A DNA stretch of 64,000 nt from an uncultured Oscillospiraceae bacterium. Lineage in GTDB: Bacteria; Bacillota; Clostridia; Oscillospirales; Oscillospiraceae. Numbering within the stretch: the stretch's first letter is position 1; each line of letters begins with the position of its first letter. Positions 24,185-32,634 of the stretch are shown one piece after another. Location of the stretch: the NCBI GenBank assembly GCA_947625815.1, contig CANQPU010000009.1:1-64000 (forward strand), written 5' to 3'. Below the pieces are notes generated by a model. It had not been told where the DNA came from. It did not search any database and saw only the letters and a program-made list of their open reading frames with translations. Position numbers and translations under genes: made by a program.

Positions 24185-24625
24185 ATGAAGGAACAAAACT
24201 GTGTAAAAATGGAGTTCCCGTCCAGGTCCGTGAACGAGGGCTACGCCCGGGCCGCCGTGGCGGCCTTCGCCTCACAGCTGGACATGACGCTCACGGAGCT
24301 GGGCGACGTGAAGACGGCGGTCTCCGAGGCGGTGACCAACGCCATCGTCCACGCCTACCCCGAGGGGCTGGGCACCGTCAGCCTCCGGGTGCGGATCCTG
24401 GAGGGGGACGTGCTGGAGGTCCAGGTCAAGGACAAGGGCCGGGGCATCGAGGACGTGGAGAAGGCCCGGGAGCCGCTTTTCACCACCGGCGGGGAGGACC
24501 GCAGCGGGATGGGCTTCACCATCATGGAGAGCTTCATGGACTCCCTGAGGGTCAAGTCAAAGCCCGGATCGGGCACCTCGGTGACCATGCGGAAAAAGGT
24601 GGCGCGGCGGACCGCGGGCAGATGA
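24185..24625 (+). CDS. spoIIAB: Anti-sigma-F factor / serine kinase
   Basis: A GHKL-family kinase and anti-sigma factor that sequesters sigma-F and phosphorylates SpoIIAA. The 146-residue protein shows the N-box (VKTAVSEAVTNAIVHAYP), VKDKGRGIEDVEKAREPLF and the G-box ATP lid (GEDRSGMGFTIMESFMD). ATG 24185 was chosen by length; GGAG lies 13 bases upstream, and another ATG four codons earlier is too close to that site. Its stop overlaps the sigF start by four bases (ATGA), coupling inhibitor and sigma factor synthesis. Confidence 0.93.
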   Translation: MKEQNCVKMEFPSRSVNEGYARAAVAAFASQLDMTLTELGDVKTAVSEAVTNAIVHAYPEGLGTVSLRVRILEGDVLEVQVKDKGRGIEDVEKAREPLFTTGGEDRSGMGFTIMESFMDSLRVKSKPGSGTSVTMRKKVARRTAGR

Positions 24626-25332
24626 CGGCGGAGACGCTCAGGGCCCTTGAAGCCGCGAAGGCCGGGGACAATGAGGCCATGGACGGGATGCTCCGGGAAA
24701 ACGCCGGGCTCATCTGGAGCGTGGCGCGGCGCTTTTTCGGCAGGGGCGTGGAGCCGGACGATCTCTACCAGCTGGGGTGCGTGGGCTTCATCAAAGCGGT
24801 GAGGGGCTTTGACAACGGGTTCGGGACCCAGTTTTCCACCTACGCCGTGCCCAAGATCGCCGGAGAGATCCGGCGCTTCCTCCGGGACGACGGGGCGGTG
24901 AAGGTCAGCCGGGGCCTGAAGGAGCGGGCCCAGACCGTGAGGACCGCCAGATCCAGACTGGAGCAGTCCCTGGGCCGGGAGCCGACCGTGACAGAGATCT
25001 CCGAGGCGACCGGGATCAGCCCGGAGGATATCGCCGCCTGCGAGCTGGCGACGGCGCCCTCGGAGTCCCTGCAAAAGCAGAACGGCGAGGACGGCCTCAC
25101 CCTGGAGCAGGTGCTGGGCGACGACGGGCAGGAGGAGCGCCTGCTGGAGCGCGTGGCCCTGCGGGAGGCCATCGCCGCCCTGCCGGAGCGGGAGCGGGCG
25201 GTGATAGCCCTGCGCTACTACCGGGGGCTGACGCAGTCCAGGGTCGCCCAGACGCTGGGCGTCTCCCAGGTGCAGGTCTCCCGGCTTGAAAAGCGCGCCG
25301 TGGAGAGGCTGCGGGAGGAGATGGACCAATGA
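24622..25332 (+). CDS. sigF: Sporulation sigma factor sigma-F
   Basis: The first forespore-specific sigma factor. The 236-residue protein has region 2 (NAGLIWSVARRFFGRGVEPD, DLYQLGCVGFIKAVRGFD, FSTYAVPKIAGEIRRFLRDD), region 3 (VSRGLKERAQ) and a region 4 helix-turn-helix (YYRGLTQSRVAQTLGVSQVQ). It overlaps spoIIAB by an ATGA. Unlike the common clostridial order, the spoVA genes that follow are on the opposite strand, their stop only 20 bases away. Confidence 0.95.
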   Translation: MTAETLRALEAAKAGDNEAMDGMLRENAGLIWSVARRFFGRGVEPDDLYQLGCVGFIKAVRGFDNGFGTQFSTYAVPKIAGEIRRFLRDDGAVKVSRGLKERAQTVRTARSRLEQSLGREPTVTEISEATGISPEDIAACELATAPSESLQKQNGEDGLTLEQVLGDDGQEERLLERVALREAIAALPERERAVIALRYYRGLTQSRVAQTLGVSQVQVSRLEKRAVERLREEMDQ

Positions 25333-25352
25333 GCCGGCCCGCCGGCATCCGT

Positions 25353-25724
25353 TCAGTTTTTCGCTCCGGGCTTGAAGATCAGGCTCACCAGATACCCGAA
25401 AAACACCGCGGCGGCGAGGCCCCCGGAGGAGGCGGTGAAGCCGCCGGTGAAGGCGCCCAAAAGGCCCTTTTCCTCCACTGCCTTTTTTACGCCCTTGGCG
25501 AGATTGTTGCCAAAGCCCGTCAGGGGGACGGTGGCGCCCGCGCCGGCAAATTTCACGATGGGCTCATAAAGCCCCAGAGCGCCCAGCAGGACGCCCGCCA
25601 CCACGAAGCTCGTGAGGATACGGGCCGGGGTGAGCTTTGTTTTATCGACCAGGATCTGACCGATGAGGCAGATGGCCCCGCCCACGGCGAAGGCCCTGAC
25701 ATACTGCATGATTTCAAATTTCAT
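25353..25724 (-). CDS. spoVAE: Stage V sporulation protein AE (SpoVAE/AEb)
   Basis: A small hydrophobic subunit of the SpoVA channel that moves dipicolinic acid into the forespore and out on germination. The 123-residue protein has about four membrane segments, with the conserved GGAICLIGQILVD near the start and GAGATVPLTGFGNNLAKGV in the loop. ATG 25724 starts five bases after the spoVAD stop. It is the downstream gene of a two-gene spoVAD-spoVAE unit convergent with sigF. Confidence 0.93.
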   Translation of the reverse strand: MKFEIMQYVRAFAVGGAICLIGQILVDKTKLTPARILTSFVVAGVLLGALGLYEPIVKFAGAGATVPLTGFGNNLAKGVKKAVEEKGLLGAFTGGFTASSGGLAAAVFFGYLVSLIFKPGAKN

Positions 25725-25729
25725 GGCTT

Positions 25730-26746
25730 TTACCTCGCGTTTGAGATGGCCACCGCGCAGGCGATGGAGGGGATGGACTCCCCCTGCTGGGTGGTGGTGG
25801 GGGAGAGGAGCGCGCCGGTGGCGGTGAAGAGGATGTTCTGCCACCGCCCTTCCCGCATACCGTTGAGAAGATAGCCGCACAGCACACTGGCCGAGCAGCC
25901 GCAGCCGGAGCCGCCGGCGTGGACGTCCTGCCGGTCGCGGTCGAAGATGAGAAGGCCGCAGTCGGCGTGACGGGAGGCCAGATCGATGCCGTCCGCGGCG
26001 AAGAAGTCGCAGAGGATCTTGCTGCCCACCAGGCCCAGGTCGCCGGTGACGATGAGATCATAGGCCTCCGGCCCCACGCCCCGGTCCTCCAGATGGGTCC
26101 GGATGGTGTCATAGGCCGCGGTGGCCATGGCGGCGCCCATGTTGTTGGCGTCCGTGGTGCCGTTGTCCACCGTCTTGCCGGGGGTGACGAATTTGACGTA
26201 GGGCCCCGGGCCCTCGCTCGTCAGGACCGCCGCGCCGGAGCCGGTCACGGTCCACTGGGCGGAGGGCGGGCGCTGCCCGCCGTATTCCAGGGGCGTGCGG
26301 AACTGCCGCTCGGCGGAGCAGAAGTGGGAGCTGGTCACTGCCAGGGCCTTGTCGGCGAAGCCCCCGTCGATGGCCATGGCCGCCAGAGCCAGACTTTCCG
26401 CCATGGTGGAGCAGGCGCCGTATACGCCGAACATGGGGATCTCCGCCTCCCGCATCCCGAAGGTCGTGCCGACGCACTGGTTGAGCAGGTCGCCGCAAAA
26501 AACACAGTTGATGTCGGAATTGGAGAGGGACGCCTTGGAAAGGGCCAGCGAAACCGCCTTCTTCACGAAGGCGCTCTCGGCCTTTTCCCAGCTCTTCTCC
26601 CCGAAAAACGCGTCCTGGGTAATAAAATCGAAGCTGTTTTTCAGAGGCCCGTCGCCCTCCTTTTTTCCTACGGCACAGGCGTGACCGGCGAAGGACGGGG
26701 GATTTTGCATGACAAAGGTCTGCTTTCCGATGAGTTTTTGAGCCAT
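25730..26746 (-). CDS. spoVAD: Stage V sporulation protein AD
   Basis: The DPA-binding, thiolase-fold soluble subunit of the SpoVA complex. The 338-residue protein starts MAQKLIGKQTFVMQNPPSF and contains CVGTTFGMREAEIPMFGVYG, ACSTMAESLALAA, SSHFCSAERQFRTPLEYG and the C-terminal GGSGCGCSASVLCGYLL, all typical. ATG 26746 follows GGTGATCGAT; a GTG four codons earlier is an alternative. No spoVAC gene lies upstream: the next gene is guaB on the other strand. Confidence 0.95.
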   Translation of the reverse strand: MAQKLIGKQTFVMQNPPSFAGHACAVGKKEGDGPLKNSFDFITQDAFFGEKSWEKAESAFVKKAVSLALSKASLSNSDINCVFCGDLLNQCVGTTFGMREAEIPMFGVYGACSTMAESLALAAMAIDGGFADKALAVTSSHFCSAERQFRTPLEYGGQRPPSAQWTVTGSGAAVLTSEGPGPYVKFVTPGKTVDNGTTDANNMGAAMATAAYDTIRTHLEDRGVGPEAYDLIVTGDLGLVGSKILCDFFAADGIDLASRHADCGLLIFDRDRQDVHAGGSGCGCSASVLCGYLLNGMREGRWQNILFTATGALLSPTTTQQGESIPSIACAVAISNAR

Positions 26747-26789
26747 ATCGATCACCACGCTATATCATTACTTCTCAATTAGAATTCCC

Positions 26790-26813
26790 GCCGCCCGTGA
26801 AAGTATTCACGGG
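26790..26813. repeat. Hairpin between spoVAD and guaB
   Basis: The arms CGCCCGTGAA and TTCACGGGCG flank a four-base loop. No long T-run follows on either strand. It lies in the 5' region of spoVAD. The remaining bases to 26956 hold no gene I can support. Confidence 0.5.
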
Positions 26814-26956
26814 CGATTTACGTTTTGCGCAAAAGATGATCGACTGTAAAATCCTTTCAGGGGAGAAGGCGGCCCCGACGGATCCGATCCCGCCGTATTC
26901 GGTGAAAATGCCGGACTTGCCCGGCAATACAGGTTCTATTATCAGCGGGAAAACTC

Positions 26957-26984
26957 TTGACATACCGGCTCGAAAAATGATAAC
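26957..26984 (+). promoter_or_regulatory. Probable sigma-A promoter of guaB
   Basis: TTGACA (26957-26962) with GATAAC after 16 bp (26979-26984), or TAACAT after 18 bp. The guaB ribosome site follows about 25 bases later. No purine riboswitch core is visible. Confidence 0.6.
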
Positions 26985-27022
26985 ATACGTGACAATATAA
27001 GATTCTTTAAGGAGGATAAAAT

Positions 27023-28531
27023 ATGGCGTACATCTATCCGGAACCATCACGCACCTTCAGCGAGTATCTTCTTGTCCCCGGTTACTCCGGCCCCAACTGC
27101 ATCCCCGACAATGTGAGCCTCCGGACGCCCCTTGTGAAGTACAGGGTCGGCGAGGAGCCGGCTCTCTCCATGAACATACCCATGACCTCCTCCATCATGC
27201 AGGCGGTCTCCGACGACCGGATGGCCGTGGCGCTGGCCCGGGAGGGCGGCGTCAGCTTCATCTACGGCTCCCAGACGGTGGAGGACCAGGCGGCCATGGT
27301 CGCCAGGGCCAAGGCCTATAAGGCGGGCTTCGTCATCTCCGACTCCAACGTGAAGCCCTCCGCCACCCTGAACGAGCTTTTGGAGATCGTGGACCGCACC
27401 GGCCACTCCACCGTGGCCGTCACGGAGGACGGAAGCCCCAACGGCCGGCTCCTGGGCATGGTGACCCGCCGGGACTACCGGCTTTCCCGCATGACCGGCC
27501 TTGAGACGGTGGAGAGCTTCATGACCCCGCTGAGCAAGCTGGTGACCGCCCCCGCCAACACCACCCTGAAGGAGGCCAACGACCTGATCTGGGAGCATAA
27601 GGTCAACACCCTGCCCATCGTGGACGACAACGGCGGACTTGTCTACTTCGTCTTCCGCAAGGACTATGACTCCCACAAGGAAAATCCGCTGGAGCTCCTG
27701 GACAAGAGCAAAAAATACGTGGTGGGCGCCGGGATCAACACCCGCGACTATGAAAAACGCGTCCCGGCCCTTCTTGAGGCGGGCGCGGACGTGCTGTGCA
27801 TCGACTCCTCGGAGGGCTTCTCCGAGTGGCAGCGCATGACCATCAACTGGATCCGCCAGCACTACGGCGACACCGTCAAGGTGGGCGCCGGGAACGTGGT
27901 GGACGCCGACGGCTTCCGCTTCCTGGCCGAGGCGGGCGCGGATTTCGTGAAGGTCGGCATCGGCGGGGGCTCCATCTGCATCACCCGCGAGCAGAAGGGC
28001 ATCGGCCGCGGTCAGGCCACCGCGCTCATCGACGTGTGCCAGGAGCGCGACAGATATCTAAAGGAGACGGGCATCTATGTCCCCGTCTGCTCCGACGGCG
28101 GCATCGTCCACGACTACCACTTCACCCTGGCCCTGGCCATGGGCGCTGATTTCCTGATGCTCGGCCGGTATTTCGCCCGGTTCGACGAATCCCCCTCCCG
28201 CCGGGTCAGCATCGGCGGCAGCTACATGAAGGAGTACTGGGGCGAGGGCAGCTCCCGGGCGCGCAACTGGCAGCGCTATGACCTGGGCGGCAAGGAGGGC
28301 ATGGCCTTTGAGGAGGGCGTGGACTCCTACGTCCCCTATGCCGGCTCCCTCCACGACAACGTGGCCCTGACCCTCTCCAAGGTCAAGCATACCATGTGCA
28401 ACTGCGGCGCCGTGACCATCCCGGAGCTCCAGCGCAAGGCCAAGCTCACGCTGGTCTCCGCCACCAGCATCGTCGAGGGCGGCGCCCACGACGTGGTCCT
28501 CAAGGAGAACACCGTCAGCGGCAAGAAATAA
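27023..28531 (+). CDS. guaB: IMP dehydrogenase, Tritrichomonas-type
   Basis: Oxidises IMP to XMP, the committed step to GMP. The 502-residue protein has the catalytic barrel interrupted by two CBS domains (about 95-220). The active-site loop reads [20 protein letters not shown] with catalytic cysteine C319, and the mobile flap contains NWQRYDLGG with R418-Y419. The loop differs from the usual bacterial GSICTTR pattern. It matches in sequence and numbering what I recall of the protozoan Tritrichomonas foetus enzyme, thought to be of bacterial origin. AAGGAGG precedes ATG 27023, and a terminator follows. Confidence 0.95.
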   Translation: MAYIYPEPSRTFSEYLLVPGYSGPNCIPDNVSLRTPLVKYRVGEEPALSMNIPMTSSIMQAVSDDRMAVALAREGGVSFIYGSQTVEDQAAMVARAKAYKAGFVISDSNVKPSATLNELLEIVDRTGHSTVAVTEDGSPNGRLLGMVTRRDYRLSRMTGLETVESFMTPLSKLVTAPANTTLKEANDLIWEHKVNTLPIVDDNGGLVYFVFRKDYDSHKENPLELLDKSKKYVVGAGINTRDYEKRVPALLEAGADVLCIDSSEGFSEWQRMTINWIRQHYGDTVKVGAGNVVDADGFRFLAEAGADFVKVGIGGGSICITREQKGIGRGQATALIDVCQERDRYLKETGIYVPVCSDGGIVHDYHFTLALAMGADFLMLGRYFARFDESPSRRVSIGGSYMKEYWGEGSSRARNWQRYDLGGKEGMAFEEGVDSYVPYAGSLHDNVALTLSKVKHTMCNCGAVTIPELQRKAKLTLVSATSIVEGGAHDVVLKENTVSGKK

Positions 28532-28549
28532 GCCGAAACCGAACCGCTC

Positions 28550-28582
28550 ACATCCACCGGCGAAGCCGGTGGATGTATTTTT
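28550..28582 (+). terminator. guaB terminator
   Basis: The arms ACATCCACCGG (28550-28560) and CCGGTGGATGT (28566-28576) are followed by ATTTTT. Confidence 0.9.
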
Positions 28583-28584
28583 CC

Positions 28585-28613
28585 TTGACAAATACCCCGT
28601 GGGGGTATATAAT
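28585..28613 (+). promoter_or_regulatory. Copper-regulated promoter of csoR-copA with first CsoR operator
   Basis: TTGACA (28585-28590), 17 bp, TATAAT (28608-28613). The whole spacer is the perfect palindrome ATACCCCGTGGGGGTAT (28592-28608), matching the CsoR operator type known from the Bacillus copZA promoter. Bound CsoR would block RNA polymerase until Cu(I) releases it. Confidence 0.92.
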
Positions 28614-28622
28614 GACTAAAAA

Positions 28623-28639
28623 ATACCCGAGGGGGGTAT
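28623..28639 (+). promoter_or_regulatory. Second CsoR operator overlapping the csoR ribosome site
   Basis: ATACCCGAGGGGGGTAT is a near-palindrome with one mismatched pair. It is centred 31 bp after the first operator, and its G-run is also the only ribosome-site-like sequence before the csoR ATG. Confidence 0.75.
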
Positions 28640-28645
28640 ACTGAT

Positions 28646-28954
28646 ATGAACTGCGACAGGGAATGTAACGGCTGTCACAAGACGAAGGAGCGGTCGGAGG
28701 AGGAATATTCCGGCCTCATCAACCGCCTGAGCCGCATCGAAGGGCAGATCCGGGGCATCCGGGGGATGGTGGAGCGGAACGCCTACTGTCCGGACATCCT
28801 GACCCAGGTGGCGGCGGCCAATGCCGCCCTGAACGGCTTTACAAAGGAGCTTCTGGCAAACCACATCAAGACCTGCGTGGCCGACGACATCCGCGCCGGC
28901 CAGGACGAGGTCATCGACGAGCTCGTGGGGCTTTTGCAAAAGCTGATGAAATGA
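28646..28954 (+). CDS. csoR: Copper-sensing repressor CsoR
   Basis: A 102-residue four-helix DNA-binding repressor that releases its operator when it binds Cu(I). The ligand set is C48 (NAYCPDIL), H73 and C77 (ANHIKTCVAD), the X-C-H-C pattern of true copper sensors. The helix NRLSRIEGQIRGIRGMVE is typical. An N-terminal extension adds three cysteines and a histidine (MNCDRECNGCHKTK), possibly an extra metal site. Two operators precede the gene, so it represses itself and copA, which starts nine bases after its stop. Confidence 0.95.
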   Translation: MNCDRECNGCHKTKERSEEEYSGLINRLSRIEGQIRGIRGMVERNAYCPDILTQVAAANAALNGFTKELLANHIKTCVADDIRAGQDEVIDELVGLLQKLMK

Positions 28955-28963
28955 GGTGGGAGA

Positions 28964-31465
28964 ATGGTACAGTATAATGTGACGGGCATGAGCTGCGCCG
29001 CCTGTCAGGCCAGAGTCGAGAAGGCCGTCTCCGCCGTGCCGGGGGTGACCTCCTGCGCCGTGAGTCTTTTGACCAACTCCATGGGCGTGGAGGGCACGGC
29101 CTCGGAGGAGGACGTCATCAGGGCCGTGGTGGACGCGGGCTACGGGGCCAGCCGGAAGGGCGGGGGAGCGGCAAAAAGCTCCCGGAGCGCCGACGAGGAC
29201 GCGTTAGCTGACCGGGAGACGCCGGTCCTGCGCCGGAGGCTCATCTGGTCGGTGGGCTTCGTGCTGGTGCTGATGTATTTCTCCATGGGCCACATGATGT
29301 GGGGCTGGCCCGTGCCGAAATTCTTTGAGGGCAATCATGTGGCCATGGGGCTTTTGCAGATGCTCCTTGCCATCGTGGTCATGGTCATCAACCAAAAATT
29401 CTTCATCTCGGGCTTCCGCGGCCTCATCCACCGCTCGCCCAACATGGACACGCTGGTGGCTCTGGGCTCCGCGGCCTCCTTCGGGTGGAGCGCCTGGGTG
29501 CTCTTTATGATGACCCGGGCCCAGGCCGACGGGAACATGGACGCCGTCACGGCGTACATGATGGACTTCTGGTTCGAGTCCGCCGCCATGATCCTGGCCC
29601 TCATCACCGTGGGGAAGATGCTGGAGGCCCGGAGCAAGGGCCGCACCACCGACGCGCTGAAGAGCCTGATGAAGCTCTCCCCCAAGACCGCCAATATAGA
29701 GCGGGACGGCAAAGAGCAGACCGTCCCCGTGGAGGAGGTAGCGCCCGGGGACGTCTTCCTGGTGCGCCCCGGGGAGAGTATCCCGGTGGACGGCGTGGTG
29801 CTGGAGGGCGCCAGCGCCGTGAACGAGTCGGCCCTCACCGGCGAGAGCATCCCCGTGGACAAGGCCCCCGGCGACAGGGTCAGCGCCGCCACGGTCAACG
29901 AGGCGGGGCTCCTCCGGTGCCGGGCCAGCCGGGTGGGGGAGGACACCACTCTCTCCCAGATCATCCGGATGGTCTCCGACGCCGCGGCCACCAAGGCCCC
30001 CATCGCCAAGATCGCCGACAAGGTCTCCGGCGTCTTTGTCCCGGCGGTGATCTCCATCGCCGCCCTGACGACGGCCGTATGGCTGATTTTGGGCCGGACC
30101 GTGGGATACGCCCTGGCCCGGGGCATCTCCGTTCTGGTCATCTCCTGCCCCTGCGCCCTGGGGCTGGCCACCCCCGTGGCCATCATGGTGGGCAACGGCG
30201 TGGGCGCCAAAAACGGCATCCTCTTTAAGACCGCCGTCTCTCTGGAGGAGACAGGCCGGGTGGAGACCGTGGTCCTGGACAAGACGGGGACCATCACCTC
30301 AGGCCGGCCCCGCGTCACGGACATCCTGCCCGCCGGGGGCATATCGGAGACAGAGCTTTTGACCCTGGCCGCCGCCCTGGAGCGGGGGAGCGAGCACCCC
30401 CTGGCCAAGGCGGTGCTGGAGCGGGCCGCGGAGGAGAAGCTGGACGTGCCCAGGACCGAGGACTTCCGGGCCCTCCCCGGAAACGGCGTCAGCGCCCGGC
30501 TCGAGGGCCGGACCCTCACGGGCGGGAGCCTTCAGTTCGTGGGCTCCGCCCTGAAGCTGGACGCCGGGACGGAGGCCCGGGCCGCGGAGCTTTCCAATCA
30601 GGGCAAAACGCCGCTGCTTTTCGCACGGGACGGGGAGCTTCTGGGCCTGATCGCCGTGGCCGACGCCATCAAGGAGGACAGCCCGGAGGCCATCCGCCAG
30701 CTTCGGAACATGGGCATCCGCGTGGTGATGCTCACCGGCGACAACCAGCGCACCGCTAAGGCCATCGGCCGGGAGGCCGGGGTGGACGATGTCATCGCCG
30801 GGGTCCTCCCGGACGGGAAGGAGGCCGTCATCCGCTCCCTCCAGCGCCAGGGCAAGGTCGCCATGGTGGGCGACGGCATCAACGACGCCCCGGCCCTGAC
30901 CAGGGCCGACGTGGGAATGGCCATCGGCGCCGGGACGGACGTGGCCATCGACGCCGCCGACGTGGTGCTGATGAAGAGCGCCCTTTTGGACGTCCCCGCC
31001 GCCATCCGCCTGAGCCGCGCCACCCTGCGGAACATCCACCAGAACCTTTTCTGGGCGTTTTTCTATAACTCCATCGGCATCCCCCTGGCCGCCGGGGCCT
31101 TCGTGGGGCTGGGGCTGACGCTGAACCCCATGTTCGGCGCGGCGGCCATGAGCTTATCCAGCTTCTGTGTCGTATCCAATGCCCTCCGGCTCAATCTGGT
31201 CAAAATTCGTGACACGCGTCACGATAAGACAATAAAACACAAGGAAAGGAAGAGCAAAACCATGGAAAAGACTCTGAAGATCGAGGGCATGATGTGCCCC
31301 CACTGTGAGATGCGCGTGAAGAAGGCGCTGGAGGCCGTCCCCGGCGTGGCCCAGGCCGTTGCCAGCCACACCGCCGGCACCGCCGTCGTCACCCTGGAGA
31401 AGGACGTGGACACCGCCGTCCTCAAAAAGGCGGTGGAGGACCAGGGCTACGACGTCGTCGGCTGA
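28964..31465 (+). CDS. copA: Copper-exporting P1B-ATPase fused to a C-terminal CopZ-like domain
   Basis: An 833-residue Cu(I) pump of the plasma membrane. An N-terminal HMA domain carries C11 and C14 ([11 protein letters not shown]). The transmembrane CPC is at 395-397 ([12 protein letters not shown]), the phosphorylated D439 is in DKTGTITSG, followed by SEHPLAKAV and [11 protein letters not shown]. The pump part ends near 748 ([10 protein letters not shown]). A 19-residue, Lys/Arg/His-rich linker follows, then a second HMA domain with GMMCPHC (C778, C781) to the end. The linker reads like translated intergenic DNA and contains a ribosome site, so the gene looks like a copA-copZ fusion. GAGGTGGGAGA precedes ATG 28964. 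Confidence 0.95.
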   Translation: MVQYNVTGMSCAACQARVEKAVSAVPGVTSCAVSLLTNSMGVEGTASEEDVIRAVVDAGYGASRKGGGAAKSSRSADEDALADRETPVLRRRLIWSVGFVLVLMYFSMGHMMWGWPVPKFFEGNHVAMGLLQMLLAIVVMVINQKFFISGFRGLIHRSPNMDTLVALGSAASFGWSAWVLFMMTRAQADGNMDAVTAYMMDFWFESAAMILALITVGKMLEARSKGRTTDALKSLMKLSPKTANIERDGKEQTVPVEEVAPGDVFLVRPGESIPVDGVVLEGASAVNESALTGESIPVDKAPGDRVSAATVNEAGLLRCRASRVGEDTTLSQIIRMVSDAAATKAPIAKIADKVSGVFVPAVISIAALTTAVWLILGRTVGYALARGISVLVISCPCALGLATPVAIMVGNGVGAKNGILFKTAVSLEETGRVETVVLDKTGTITSGRPRVTDILPAGGISETELLTLAAALERGSEHPLAKAVLERAAEEKLDVPRTEDFRALPGNGVSARLEGRTLTGGSLQFVGSALKLDAGTEARAAELSNQGKTPLLFARDGELLGLIAVADAIKEDSPEAIRQLRNMGIRVVMLTGDNQRTAKAIGREAGVDDVIAGVLPDGKEAVIRSLQRQGKVAMVGDGINDAPALTRADVGMAIGAGTDVAIDAADVVLMKSALLDVPAAIRLSRATLRNIHQNLFWAFFYNSIGIPLAAGAFVGLGLTLNPMFGAAAMSLSSFCVVSNALRLNLVKIRDTRHDKTIKHKERKSKTMEKTLKIEGMMCPHCEMRVKKALEAVPGVAQAVASHTAGTAVVTLEKDVDTAVLKKAVEDQGYDVVG
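31241..31465 (+). other. copZ: Putative internal start producing a free CopZ copper chaperone
   Basis: AAGGAAAGGAAGAG (31241-31254) precedes an in-frame ATG at 31262 (codon 767 of copA). Translation from there gives a 67-residue protein ([20 protein letters not shown] at the start), exactly the size and fold of stand-alone CopZ. Whether both forms are made cannot be seen from DNA. Confidence 0.5.
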
Positions 31466-31575
31466 AACGCCCCGGCGGCCGCGGAACAAAAAGAGGAAAA
31501 CCGCCGCGCCGCACGGTAAAAAATCGGAAAGCTCTTGCAATCCGACAAAAAAACGTGTAAGCTTGGGATAGTATA

Positions 31576-31616
31576 GTTGACGGGAGTCGGGCCCGCGCCG
31601 GTTCAACTCCCGTCAG
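31576..31616 (+). terminator. Hairpin after the copper operon, possible weak terminator
   Basis: A 12-bp stem (31576-31587 with 31605-31616, one wobble) has a 17-base GC-rich loop, then CTTTAA. The 3' side (GGTTCAACTCCC) resembles a tRNA T-arm but no cloverleaf can be drawn. It lies between copA and the phospholipase gene. Confidence 0.45.
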
Positions 31617-31645
31617 CTTTAACGGACAGAGCGGGAGGTGAGGCC

Positions 31646-32443
31646 ATGCCCTGCGCTTACGCGCACAAGAGATTTGCCGACGGCGTCCTGTCGGAGCTGC
31701 CCCGGGAGATCCGCGGGGAGATCATGGAATACCGGGAGCTTTATGACATCGGGCTCCACGGCCCGGATATCCTTTTCTACCACAGCCCCGTGATCCCCGA
31801 CCGCGTCACCAGGATCGGCCACGCCACCCATGAGCGCAGCGGCCTGGCGGTGTTCTCGGAGGCGGCCCAGGTGATAAAGGCCCATCCGGGACCCATGTAC
31901 CGGGCCTATCTTTACGGCTATCTGTGCCACTTTGCCCTGGACTGCATGTGCCACGGGTATGTCAACGACTTCGCGAAGAAGCGGGGCGTGAGCCACAACG
32001 AGATCGAGATGGAGTTCGACCGGTATCTCACCGTCTCGGACGGTCACGATCCTCTGCGCTTCGACACCGCCGCGCACATCGTCCCCAGCCGGCGCAACGC
32101 CGCGGTGATCGCGGCCTTTTTCCCGGGCGTCGGCGCGGCCGATGTCCTGCGGTCCCTGAAGACCATGAAGATCTGCCTGCGCGCGCTGCTGGCTCCGACC
32201 ATGCCGATGCGCCGGGCGATCCTGGGGGCCTTCCGGGTGACGGGGAAATACCGGGAGCTGTCCGGCCTCGTCATGAGCCTTGAGCCGGGCCCCGTTTGCC
32301 GCGAAAGCAGCCGGAGGCTCCTGGAGCTTTACAAAATGGCCGTGCCCCTGGCCGTCACGCTCATCTCCGATTTCTCCCGCGTCAGCGAGGGGAAGAGCGA
32401 GCCGGACCGGCACCTTGCCCTGGACTTCCTGTCCAGAAAGTGA
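31646..32443 (+). CDS. Zinc-dependent phospholipase C family protein
   Basis: A 265-residue protein of the Zn-dependent phospholipase C fold (PF00882). Visible are the N-terminal MPCAYAHKRFADGV, YDIGLHGPDILFYH with an aspartate/histidine pair, HATHERSGLAVF, and GYLCHFALDCMCHGYV with the paired histidines expected to bind zinc. There is no signal peptide, unlike secreted clostridial alpha-toxins, so a cytoplasmic lipid or phosphodiester hydrolase is likelier than a toxin. This uncharacterised branch is common in gut Clostridia. GGGAGGTGAGG precedes ATG 31646, and a terminator follows. Confidence 0.85.
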   Translation: MPCAYAHKRFADGVLSELPREIRGEIMEYRELYDIGLHGPDILFYHSPVIPDRVTRIGHATHERSGLAVFSEAAQVIKAHPGPMYRAYLYGYLCHFALDCMCHGYVNDFAKKRGVSHNEIEMEFDRYLTVSDGHDPLRFDTAAHIVPSRRNAAVIAAFFPGVGAADVLRSLKTMKICLRALLAPTMPMRRAILGAFRVTGKYRELSGLVMSLEPGPVCRESSRRLLELYKMAVPLAVTLISDFSRVSEGKSEPDRHLALDFLSRK

Positions 32444-32522
32444 GGCCGGACGGCCTCCCAATACCGAAAAATGCCCGTGACGCCGGCCGGAAACAGCCGG
32501 TATCACGGACAGCTAAAAGAAA

Positions 32523-32556
32523 CGCTCCGGACGAGAGATCGCCGGAGCGCTTTTCT
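32523..32556 (+). terminator. Terminator after the phospholipase-like gene
   Basis: The arms CGCTCCGG (32523-32530) and CCGGAGCG (32542-32549) are followed by CTTTTCTGTTT. A second GC hairpin at about 32473-32507 has no T-run. The facing gene ends at 32635. Confidence 0.75.
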
Positions 32557-32634
32557 GTTTGTACGGAAAGGGGTTCGGGACGGGGCCCGTCAGCTGAAAC
32601 GGCGCCCGGCCTGACCGCGCCGGCAATGGCCGCC

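Noticed and set aside
26797..27000. Small open frame upstream of guaB
   Set aside because: It has no ribosome site, overlaps the hairpin and the guaB promoter, and its composition does not look coding.
31577..31645. N-terminal extension of the phospholipase-like protein
   Set aside because: The in-frame ATG at 31646 has GGGAGGTGAGG upstream, while the longer reading runs through the intergenic hairpin.
31646..32443. Secreted phospholipase C toxin
   Set aside because: There is no signal peptide and no C-terminal C2-like domain; only the zinc-dependent fold is shared with clostridial alpha-toxin.
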